From the NCBI GenBank assembly GCA_005793645.1, contig SXRG01000121.1, forward strand, positions 1-6,231: a stretch of DNA of 6,231 nt, in the 5' to 3' direction. The translations under genes were made by a program, and so were the position numbers. The notes under the pieces were generated by a model that saw only the letters and a list, made by a program, of their open reading frames with translations, was not told where the DNA came from and made no database searches. This DNA comes from Burkholderiales bacterium (lineage in GTDB: Bacteria > Pseudomonadota > Gammaproteobacteria > Burkholderiales > Thiobacillaceae). Shown here piece after piece: positions 1-5,438 of the stretch (positions within the stretch are counted from its first letter, which is position 1; every line of letters begins with the position of its first letter).

Positions 1-864
1 AAAGTGGCTGTGGTCTGCCTTGGCGGTAAAGGCATCAACGATGCAAAGTACCTCCCCACCCGAATTCCAAAGACGGTTTCGCTCTACGCATGGGATGAGG
101 AATTCATAGCCAAGCCGGCAGATAAAAACACGATGGACCACTATAGCGGTGGGGTGAAAACACGGTCGCCGTGCTTCTCAATCGATGAACTGGCCGCACA
201 GGCTTTAAGCAACACTGAACTTTTGCTGATCACCTTTGGTTTGGGTGGAAAATTTGGTGCGGACAATGCAAACGCCCTTGCAAAACTGGCCGCGCTCGAC
301 GGCATCTCTGTGGTGACCTTTGCCGCTTGGCCGTTTTCATTCGAAGGCGCTCGGCAGCCGCTGGCGATGAGATCGCACGAAGCCCTTGAGGATCATACCC
401 TCGCGCGATCGTTACTCAACAATGGTTCGCTGCTGGAACTGCTTGGCGAGAAAGTGAAACTTTCTGAGGCCTTCCATGTAGTGCATCAGTGGATGGCACA
501 TAAAATCCTTGGCCTAACGGTCTTGTTCGCTCTGAATCAGTTACAAGAGATGCGTCGCGCTCTGGCACCCGGCGCACTCTTGATCATGGGTTATGCGAGG
601 GCTATGGGCGACCAGCGTGCACGGCTGGCGTTTGAAGCAGCGCTTCAGTGTCCATTGCTGCCCAGTGATTGGAAAGAGCGTCCTCAGCATGTCCAAATCC
701 TGTTGGCATCAGGAGTAACGCCCACTCAGGACGAGATTGACGAAGTTGTGCGTATGGCACAACGCGTTTTGTCGCCGAGCGTGTCCCTGAAAACGCATGG
801 CGTAGAGGATCGGCGGATGGGGGAGTGGCTTTATGTCACTTTTTTTGTTTTTGAAAATCCGTAG
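1..864 (+). CDS. Divergent FtsZ-like (tubulin superfamily) protein, probable pseudo-GTPase, 5'-partial
   Basis: Family assignment is from motif order. Residues are numbered from the GTG at 4. The T1-like loop is GGKGIN (7-12), matching GGGGGN of FtsZ. The tubulin-signature position holds GGKFGAD (81-87) where FtsZ has GGGTGTG. An exact PFSFEG (110-115) follows, then NNGSLLELLGEKVKLSEAF (139-157), matching FtsZ PNDRLLELVGKKLSLLDAF. The C-terminal domain has MG...A.G..RA..A...A...PLL (195-219), as in FtsZ. Known: FtsZ polymerises on GTP, and its T7 loop NxDxxD completes the active site of the neighbouring subunit. Here both signature threonines are lost, and the T7 region (about 171-187) is shortened with no clear NxDxxD. 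I infer weak or absent GTP hydrolysis. The protein ends at FFVFENP, straight after the globular domain, so it lacks the linker and tail that bind FtsA/ZipA. The frame is open to base 1. By alignment about 11 residues lie upstream, so the GTG at 4 is probably internal. This is not the division FtsZ. Its role is unknown, possibly a filament partner or membrane-associated scaffold. Confidence 0.8.
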   Translation, partial: KVAVVCLGGKGINDAKYLPTRIPKTVSLYAWDEEFIAKPADKNTMDHYSGGVKTRSPCFSIDELAAQALSNTELLLITFGLGGKFGADNANALAKLAALDGISVVTFAAWPFSFEGARQPLAMRSHEALEDHTLARSLLNNGSLLELLGEKVKLSEAFHVVHQWMAHKILGLTVLFALNQLQEMRRALAPGALLIMGYARAMGDQRARLAFEAALQCPLLPSDWKERPQHVQILLASGVTPTQDEIDEVVRMAQRVLSPSVSLKTHGVEDRRMGEWLYVTFFVFENP

Positions 865-867
865 ATC

Positions 868-1890
868 ATGGAAGATCTTTATAAGACGCTTGGAGTCTCG
901 CCTTCCGCTACAAAGGCGGAAATCCGCCGCGCTTATCAAAAGTTGGCCCGCAAGTATCATCCGGATGTTTCTACGGAGCCCAACGCCGAGGAGATGTTCA
1001 AGCGTGTTCGCCACGCTTACGAGGTTCTGAGTAGTGCGGTTGAACGGTCGAATTATAATTTTCGGCAGAAAACCAGTTCTAGTGGCGCATGGCGTCCACC
1101 GCCTCATAAAAGTTCCCAACGCCCTCCCCATCAGCGCAGTTACTCCTCTAAACAACCGCCACCCGGCGCGCAGCCACATGAAACGCCGCCACCCGGTGCA
1201 GAACCACCCGGCACGGGGGCATCGCAGGGACAAGAATCGCGTGCGGGTTATGCGTATCCCAAGATGACACGGACTTCAGGCGCGATATGGTTTTTTATGG
1301 CGCTGGCATTTGTACTTTATATCTTGGGCGGTAGGCCGCATCCTGATGAACGCACAGCGCCCCCCACTTATGCTACGGCACCCTATTCCGAAAGATCGAA
1401 TCAGCCCTCATCTGAATCGCAGCGACCTGTGGACGATACTACGACCCTGAGTAATCGCGCCTCAACGGGGGTGTCTCCATCGCCATCACCAAAACAGGTC
1501 ATGAGTATGGACGAGTTCTTCCGCATGTTTCCAAGCTACGATAAACCTACTTGCCGGAGCACATTTCGTCCCGAGGTCATCCACAAAGGCGAGCAATCGA
1601 CTTCCTGTTATAGCTACTACGGCCCCGTTTATAAGGTTACTCACGCCGCGTCTGGGGTATTGAGTTACATGGGCCGCCATGAAAGCGATTTCAGAACAGG
1701 TGATTGGCCGAAGATGGGCAATTTCATGGAATCCGTGCTGGGTTTGAGGCGCTGTGGACAGGTTGAGCCGTCAAAGGTCGGCAAGGGGGTGGAGCGAAGC
1801 ACTTATGAAGGCGTTGGGGGTGTCGTGACCTGTGAAGCCACGCTCACGGTGCTTCCCCCAAAAAAGGCCCCTCGTAAGGGTAATAAATGA
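868..1890 (+). CDS. Membrane-anchored J-domain (DnaJ-like) protein with four-cysteine C-terminal domain
   Basis: J-domain proteins stimulate ATP hydrolysis by Hsp70/DnaK and bring it to a site or client. Residues 1-66 form a complete J domain starting directly with DLYKTLGVSPSAT, with the catalytic HPD at 31-33 and a helix IV ending near 63. Then comes a Pro/Ser/Gln-rich linker (about 70-130) containing a perfectly spaced 10-residue duplication (PPPGAQPHET / PPPGAEPPGT). One hydrophobic segment lies at about 138-155 (GAIWFFMALAFVLYILGG). A second disordered Ser/Pro/Thr linker (156-210) leads to a compact C-terminal domain (about 211-328) with cysteines at 229, 247, 296 and 322. There is no DnaJ G/F region, zinc finger or CTD. 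Inferred topology is J domain in the cytoplasm and C-terminal domain in the periplasm, where the cysteines could form disulfides. The ATG lies 3 bp after the FtsZ-like stop without a good Shine-Dalgarno sequence, which suggests translational coupling and a joint role. I do not recognise the C-terminal domain. Confidence 0.85.
   Translation: MEDLYKTLGVSPSATKAEIRRAYQKLARKYHPDVSTEPNAEEMFKRVRHAYEVLSSAVERSNYNFRQKTSSSGAWRPPPHKSSQRPPHQRSYSSKQPPPGAQPHETPPPGAEPPGTGASQGQESRAGYAYPKMTRTSGAIWFFMALAFVLYILGGRPHPDERTAPPTYATAPYSERSNQPSSESQRPVDDTTTLSNRASTGVSPSPSPKQVMSMDEFFRMFPSYDKPTCRSTFRPEVIHKGEQSTSCYSYYGPVYKVTHAASGVLSYMGRHESDFRTGDWPKMGNFMESVLGLRRCGQVEPSKVGKGVERSTYEGVGGVVTCEATLTVLPPKKAPRKGNK
1156..1215 (+). 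repeat. 30-bp tandem duplication inside the J-protein linker
   Basis: Two adjacent 30-bp units (1156-1185 and 1186-1215) encode PPPGAQPHET and PPPGAEPPGT. The first 11 bases (ccgccacccgg) are identical in both and the rest has diverged, mostly conservatively. The unit is in frame, so it lengthens the proline-rich linker by ten residues. This looks like a local slippage or unequal-crossover duplication in a disordered region. Confidence 0.75.
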
Positions 1891-1904
1891 AGTCGGGATC
1901 GGCC

Positions 1905-1973
1905 TGGCCATGGCCAAGCGCGCCTTGTAGGGGCTCCTACAGATCAATCCTTGGCCGACTTCTTCTGCCAAGG
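1905..1973. repeat. Cluster of inverted repeats between the J-protein gene and hemE
   Basis: Several palindromes overlap here. There is a perfect 12-bp palindrome tggccatggcca (1905-1916). A 6-bp perfect hairpin tgtagg-ggct-cctaca lies at 1926-1941. A 7-bp pair ggccaag/cttggcc (1912-1918 with 1950-1956) would enclose that hairpin. An alternative 7-bp hairpin ccttggc/gccaagg (1949-1955 with 1967-1973) competes for the same bases. No T-run follows any stem, so a classical rho-independent terminator is not supported. The structure may still mark the 3' end of the upstream transcript, protect it from exonucleases, or be a remnant of a dispersed palindromic repeat. The core tgtagg...cctaca resembles termini of REP-type repeats known in gammaproteobacteria (from memory). 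Confidence 0.5.
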
Positions 1974-1988
1974 TGGGCGGCGATCCGC

Positions 1989-1994
1989 TAGAAT
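1989..1994 (+). promoter_or_regulatory. Candidate -10 box of hemE promoter
   Basis: TAGAAT matches the sigma-70 -10 consensus at five of six positions and lies 26 bp before the hemE ATG, giving a leader of about 20 bases. I see no convincing -35 hexamer at 16-18 bp spacing; the best nearby is ttctgc at 1963-1968, spaced 20 bp. The call rests on position and the -10 match only. Confidence 0.35.
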
Positions 1995-2008
1995 GCGCGC
2001 CGGAAGAT

Positions 2009-2013
2009 AAGGA
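2009..2013 (+). promoter_or_regulatory. Ribosome binding site that fixes the hemE start
   Basis: AAGGA ends 7 bases before the ATG at 2021. The start of HemE at MTSLKND matches the known N-terminus of the family (MTELKND in E. coli). This rules out the in-frame ATG at 1973, which would add 16 residues unlike any HemE and would put the probable -10 box inside the coding region. Confidence 0.8.
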
Positions 2014-2020
2014 TGAGACG

Positions 2021-3091
2021 ATGACGAGCCTCAAGAACGATACCTTTTTACGCGCCCTGCTGCGCCAGCCAACGGACTACACCCCGCTGTGGTTGATGCG
2101 TCAGGCGGGTCGCTACTTGCCTGAATATTGTGCGACGCGGGCTCGCGCGGGCGATTTTCTCTCGCTCTGCAAGAGCCCGGATAAGGCTTGCGAGGTAACG
2201 CTGCAACCCTTGGCCCGTTACGACCTTGATGCGGCGATCCTGTTCTCGGACATCCTGACTATTCCCGATGCCATGGGCTTGGGTCTGTATTTCTCGACCG
2301 GTGAGGGGCCGCGTTTCGAACGCCCGCTGCGCAGCGAGTGGGAAATTCGCAACCTGACCGCGCCAGATCCGCATGATCACCTGCGCTATGTCATCGATGC
2401 GGTGAGTGAGATTCGGCGTGCGCTGGATGGCTCGGTGCCGCTGATTGGTTTCTCTGGCAGCCCGTTTACCTTGGCCTGTTACATGGTTGAGGGCAGCGGC
2501 AGCGATACCTACGCCGAGACCAAGAAGATGCTGTACGGTCGGCCAGACTTGTTCCATCACATCCTCGATGTGACGGCGACGGCGGTGACGAGCTATCTCA
2601 ACGCCCAGATTGAGGCCGGCGCTCAGGCGGTGATGGTGTTCGATTCCTGGGGCGGGATGTTGTCGCAGGCGGCTTATCTGGAGTTTTCGCTGCCCTACAT
2701 GGCTCGCATCATGAGTGGCCTCACGCGTGAGCGCGAGGGCCGCACCGTGCCGCGCATCGTGTTCACCAAGGGCGGTGGCCAGTGGCTGGAGCACATCGCC
2801 GGTTGCGGGTGTGATGCGGTTGGTTTGGACTGGACCACGGACCTTGGCGATGCGCGCCGGCGCGTGGGCGACCGAGTGGCGCTGCAAGGCAACATGGACC
2901 CGTCCGTGCTGTTTGCGCCGCCGGAGGCCATTGCCGCTGAGGCGCGTCGCATCATTGATAGTTATGGTGCCGGCACTGGCCATGTGTTCAACCTAGGGCA
3001 TGGCATTTCTCAGTTCACACCACCGGATCATGTCAACGCGCTGGTCGAAGCGGTGCATCAGCACAGCCGGCAATATCACGGTCACAAATGA
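2021..3091 (+). CDS. hemE: Uroporphyrinogen decarboxylase
   Basis: HemE is a cofactor-free cytoplasmic enzyme that removes the four acetate carboxyl groups of uroporphyrinogen III to give coproporphyrinogen III in haem biosynthesis. The 356-residue protein matches the usual family length (E. coli 354). It carries the hallmark PLWLMRQAGRYLPEY (22-36, with substrate-binding Arg27 and Arg31), FSDIL with the key Asp77, GFSGSPFTLACYMVEG with Tyr154, FDSWGG, FTKGGGQWLE, GLDWTTD, LQGNMDPS and FNLGHGI with His327. All expected active-site residues are present and I see no sign of damage. It seems to be a stand-alone unit: its own ribosome site and probable promoter lie upstream, and 225 bp separate it from the next gene. 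No other haem gene is visible in the window. Confidence 0.98.
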   Translation: MTSLKNDTFLRALLRQPTDYTPLWLMRQAGRYLPEYCATRARAGDFLSLCKSPDKACEVTLQPLARYDLDAAILFSDILTIPDAMGLGLYFSTGEGPRFERPLRSEWEIRNLTAPDPHDHLRYVIDAVSEIRRALDGSVPLIGFSGSPFTLACYMVEGSGSDTYAETKKMLYGRPDLFHHILDVTATAVTSYLNAQIEAGAQAVMVFDSWGGMLSQAAYLEFSLPYMARIMSGLTREREGRTVPRIVFTKGGGQWLEHIAGCGCDAVGLDWTTDLGDARRRVGDRVALQGNMDPSVLFAPPEAIAAEARRIIDSYGAGTGHVFNLGHGISQFTPPDHVNALVEAVHQHSRQYHGHK

Positions 3092-3100
3092 CCTGCCGCT

Positions 3101-3179
3101 GTCATCCTCGGACTTGATCCGGGGTTGGCGGCAATGCCGCTCAATCCATCCTCTGGATGCCCGCCTTCGCGGGGATGAC
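3101..3179. repeat. Dispersed palindromic repeat-like element (REP/MITE-like)
   Basis: A 79-bp block is bounded by inverted termini GTCATCC (3101-3107) and GGATGAC (3173-3179). Inside are four successive small stems: ctcgga/tccggg (3107-3112 with 3118-3123, one G-T pair), gcggc/gccgc around ttggcggcaatgccgctcaa, atcca/tggat (3144-3148 with 3154-3158), and cccgc/gcggg (3160-3164 with 3169-3173). The end sequence cccgccttcgcggggatgac is, from memory, a very common motif of intergenic repeats in proteobacterial genomes. It starts 10 bp after the hemE stop and could stabilise or attenuate the 3' end of that transcript. No ORF for a transposase is present. Only one copy lies in this window, so dispersal is inferred. 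Confidence 0.65.
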
Positions 3180-3201
3180 GAATAAGTCAGTGCCTCCCTA
3201 A

Positions 3202-3225
3202 GGGCCGTTTGGGCCGTTTGGGCCG
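3202..3225. repeat. Short tandem repeat, 2.7 copies of gggccgttt
   Basis: Two perfect copies of the 9-mer gggccgttt (3202-3210, 3211-3219) are followed by a partial copy gggccg (3220-3225). It lies upstream of the probable promoter of the EF-G-like gene. It could be slippage-prone or a set of protein-binding half-sites on one helix face, though a 9-bp period fits a helical turn only roughly. Function unknown. Confidence 0.7.
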
Positions 3226-3257
3226 GTCGAGATGCCCCTGATTTATTCAGGACCTCA

Positions 3258-3287
3258 TTATCTTCGATTGGCTGACCGCGTTATACT
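3258..3287 (+). promoter_or_regulatory. Candidate promoter of the EF-G-like gene
   Basis: TATACT (3282-3287) matches five of six bases of the -10 consensus. It lies 29 bp before the ATG, which implies a leader of roughly 20 bases. The -35 region is poor: ttatct (3258-3263) at 18-bp spacing matches three of six positions. A small hairpin cctga-tttat-tcagg sits at 3237-3251, just upstream. Confidence 0.4.
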
Positions 3288-3306
3288 GGCGGCATTGATC
3301 TTTTCT

Positions 3307-3310
3307 GGAG
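3307..3310 (+). promoter_or_regulatory. Ribosome binding site of the EF-G-like gene
   Basis: GGAG is followed by a 6-base spacer and the ATG at 3317. The P-loop begins only 16 residues after this ATG, as expected for the family, so the start is well supported. Confidence 0.75.
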
Positions 3311-3316
3311 CCTGCC

Positions 3317-5368
3317 ATGACGACCGTTAGCCCTGTCAATTTGCGTACCTTAGCCCTTGTGGGTGCGGCGGGGGCCGGGAAGACCAGCCTGATCGAGGCC
3401 TTGTTGGCGCAGACGGGCAGCATTCCGGCCGCCGGTTCGGTTGAAAAAGGCACGACGGTGTGCGATTACGAGGCCCTCGAAAAGGAGCACGGGCATTCAT
3501 TGAAGCTGGCTACGGCGCACTTTGAGCTTGACGGGGTGCGCGTTCACCTGCTGGACACCCCGGGTTATCCCGATTTCACGGGTCAGGCCATGTGTGCGCT
3601 GGATGCCGTGGAGACGGTCGCCGTGGTGGTTGACGCGACGCGCGGCATCGACCTGACTGCGACGCGTATGATGCAGTGGGCGCAGACCCGCAAGCTGGAT
3701 CGCATGGTGATCGTCAGCAAGATCGACGCTCCCGGGGTGGATGCAACGACATTGGCGGCCACCTTGGCCGAGATTCAAGCGGCCTTGGGCCGCGAGTGCT
3801 TGCCGATCAATCTGCCGGCCGCCGGGGGTTGCCAAGTGACGGATTGTTTTTTCAATCGGGGCGGTGAGGCGGACTTCTCGTCGGTCACTGATGCGCATCA
3901 GGCCTTGGTGGATCAGGTGGTTGAGGTCGATGAGGATCTGATGGCCGTGTATCTCGATCAGGGCACAGTGACCCCGGAACAACTTCACGCCCCGCTAGAG
4001 CAGGCCCTGCGCGAGGGGCATTTGGTGCCGGTCTGTTTTACTTCGGCACGCAGCGCCGCGGGGGTTGCGGCCTTGGCCGATGCCATTGTTCGCCTCTTGC
4101 CAAACCCGAGCGAAGGTAATCTGCCGCGTTTCGTGCGCGGCGAGGGCGAGACGGCTCAGCCCTTCACGGTGACGGCCGATCCGGCGCAGCATGTGCTGGC
4201 CCATTGCTTCAAGGTGGAAATTGACCCCTATGTCGGCAAGATCGCCCTCCTGCGTGTCTATCAGGGGACGCTGGCCGTGCATGGTCAACTCTTCATTGGC
4301 GAGGGGCGGCGGCCGTTTAAGTTGGGGCATCTACATCGGGTACAGGGCAAGCAGTTGACCCCAGTGGAGGCCTGCGGCCCGGGGGAGATCTGTGCCATCA
4401 GCAAGGTTGACGACATCCATTTCGATGATGTCTTGCATGACGCGGCCGAGGATGACCAAATTCACATGCAGCCGCTCGATTTTCCGCACGCGGTCTTTGG
4501 TCTGGCCTTGCGCGCCCGCAAGCAATCGGAGGCGCAAAAACTCGCCGATGTGCTGCACCGCCTGTGCGAGGCCGACCCCGGTCTCCATGTCGAGCACGAT
4601 GCGCAGACCCACGAGGCGGTGATCCGTGGTTTGGGTGAGATGCATCTCAAACATGTGCTGGAAAAGATGTATGCCCAGTTCAAGCTGGAGGTCGATACGC
4701 ATCCGCCTTCCATTCCCTATCGTGAGACCCTGACCCAGGCCAATGAGGGCCACTGTCGGCACAAGAAGCAAACCGGCGGTGCGGGCCAGTTTGGCGAGGT
4801 CTATCTGCGCGTTGAGCCTTTAGAGCGCGGTGCGGGCTTCGAGTTTGTCGATGCGGTCAAGGGTGGGGCGATCCCGGGGACCTTTATCCCGGCGGTCGAG
4901 AAGGGGGTGCGCATGGGGATGGCCGAGGGCGCGGTGGCGGGTTTTCCGCTCCAGGATGTGCGTGTGACGGTCTACGATGGCAAGACACACCCGGTGGATG
5001 GCAAGGAGATTGCCTTCGTGATGGCCGGCAAGAAGGCCTTCCTAGAGGCGATGTCGGGTGCGCGGCCGGTGGTGCTAGAGCCTTTCGTGCAGATTGATAT
5101 TTCGCTTCCCGACGCGTGCCTGGGCGACATGGGTGCGGAGATTACCTCGCGCCGGGGTCATATCTTGGGCAATCAACCGGGCCGGGGCGGCATGTCGGGA
5201 CTGACGGGCATGGCGCCGTTGGCGGAGTTGGAAAGCTTCCAGTCGCGCCTTAAAGCCGTGACCAGCGGTCAGGGGGCCTATTCCTTGACCTTCAGTCATT
5301 ACGATCCGGTGCCGCCGCAGGTGCAGCAGCAGTTGTCCGCAGGCTTCAAGCGCCACGAAGAGGATTGA
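3317..5368 (+). CDS. EF-G-like translation-factor family GTPase (EF-G paralogue)
   Basis: The 683-residue protein has the five-domain EF-G layout: G domain about 1-265, domain II about 285-375, III about 380-462, IV about 465-585, V about 586-680. Visible motifs are P-loop GAAGAGKTS (16-24), DTPGYPDF (80-87), SKID (134-137) and TSA (242-244). Domain IV has GGAGQFGEVY (487-496) and a tip loop with DGKTHPVDGKE (His558 at the position of the EF-G tip histidine). Canonical EF-G has AHIDAGKTT, DTPGHVDF and NKMD. Here the GTPase-activating histidine is Tyr84 and the guanine-specifying Asn is Ser134. From memory, the Tyr in switch II is typical of the EF-G-like/EF-G2 clade, which often lacks strong ribosome-dependent GTPase activity. 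The gene stands alone, outside the rpsL-rpsG-fusA-tuf context of true EF-G. It probably acts in the cytoplasm on or near the ribosome, but the exact role is unknown. It could be annotated as fusA by similarity; I would not use that symbol. Confidence 0.9.
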   Translation: MTTVSPVNLRTLALVGAAGAGKTSLIEALLAQTGSIPAAGSVEKGTTVCDYEALEKEHGHSLKLATAHFELDGVRVHLLDTPGYPDFTGQAMCALDAVETVAVVVDATRGIDLTATRMMQWAQTRKLDRMVIVSKIDAPGVDATTLAATLAEIQAALGRECLPINLPAAGGCQVTDCFFNRGGEADFSSVTDAHQALVDQVVEVDEDLMAVYLDQGTVTPEQLHAPLEQALREGHLVPVCFTSARSAAGVAALADAIVRLLPNPSEGNLPRFVRGEGETAQPFTVTADPAQHVLAHCFKVEIDPYVGKIALLRVYQGTLAVHGQLFIGEGRRPFKLGHLHRVQGKQLTPVEACGPGEICAISKVDDIHFDDVLHDAAEDDQIHMQPLDFPHAVFGLALRARKQSEAQKLADVLHRLCEADPGLHVEHDAQTHEAVIRGLGEMHLKHVLEKMYAQFKLEVDTHPPSIPYRETLTQANEGHCRHKKQTGGAGQFGEVYLRVEPLERGAGFEFVDAVKGGAIPGTFIPAVEKGVRMGMAEGAVAGFPLQDVRVTVYDGKTHPVDGKEIAFVMAGKKAFLEAMSGARPVVLEPFVQIDISLPDACLGDMGAEITSRRGHILGNQPGRGGMSGLTGMAPLAELESFQSRLKAVTSGQGAYSLTFSHYDPVPPQVQQQLSAGFKRHEED

Positions 5369-5422
5369 CGACCCTGCGGCCAGCCTGTCGGCGACACGAA
5401 GAGGGTGCCGCCTATGGCGTGG

Positions 5423-5438
5423 GCCCCGATTACGGGGC
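5423..5438. terminator. GC-rich hairpin at the convergent gene junction, possible bidirectional terminator
   Basis: gccccg-atta-cggggc is a perfect 6-bp stem with a 4-base loop. It overlaps the stop codon of the minus-strand hydrolase and lies 55 bp after the stop of the EF-G-like gene. Its place between convergent genes fits termination in both directions. Neither strand has a T-run after the stem, so intrinsic termination is uncertain. Confidence 0.4.

Noticed and set aside
1..864. The first gene as the genuine cell-division ftsZ
   Set aside because: The GTP signature, T7 catalytic residues and C-terminal tail are missing, and the neighbours are not ftsA/ftsQ/lpxC of the division cluster.
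709..1233. 174-residue open frame on the minus strand across the FtsZ-like/J-protein junction
   Set aside because: It overlaps two supported genes, shows no motif, and has Arg- and Trp-rich composition typical of an antisense shadow.
1926..1941. Rho-independent terminator after the J-protein gene
   Set aside because: The hairpin is perfect but short, and no T-run follows, so it is kept only as an inverted repeat.
1973..2020. Upstream ATG for hemE adding 16 residues
   Set aside because: The extension is unlike HemE N-termini. The ATG at 2021 has a good ribosome site and matches the family start.
2048..2983. 311-residue open frame on the minus strand within hemE
   Set aside because: It lies entirely antisense to a clear hemE. 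Its composition (Arg, His and Gln rich) is typical of a frame shadow in GC-rich DNA, and it has no recognisable domain or ribosome site.
3000..3185. Small plus-strand frame over the hemE 3' end and the palindromic element
   Set aside because: It overlaps hemE out of frame and then runs through a repeat; there is no ribosome site or domain.
3202..3225. CRISPR-like array
   Set aside because: The repeat is 9 bp with no spacers; it is a simple tandem repeat.
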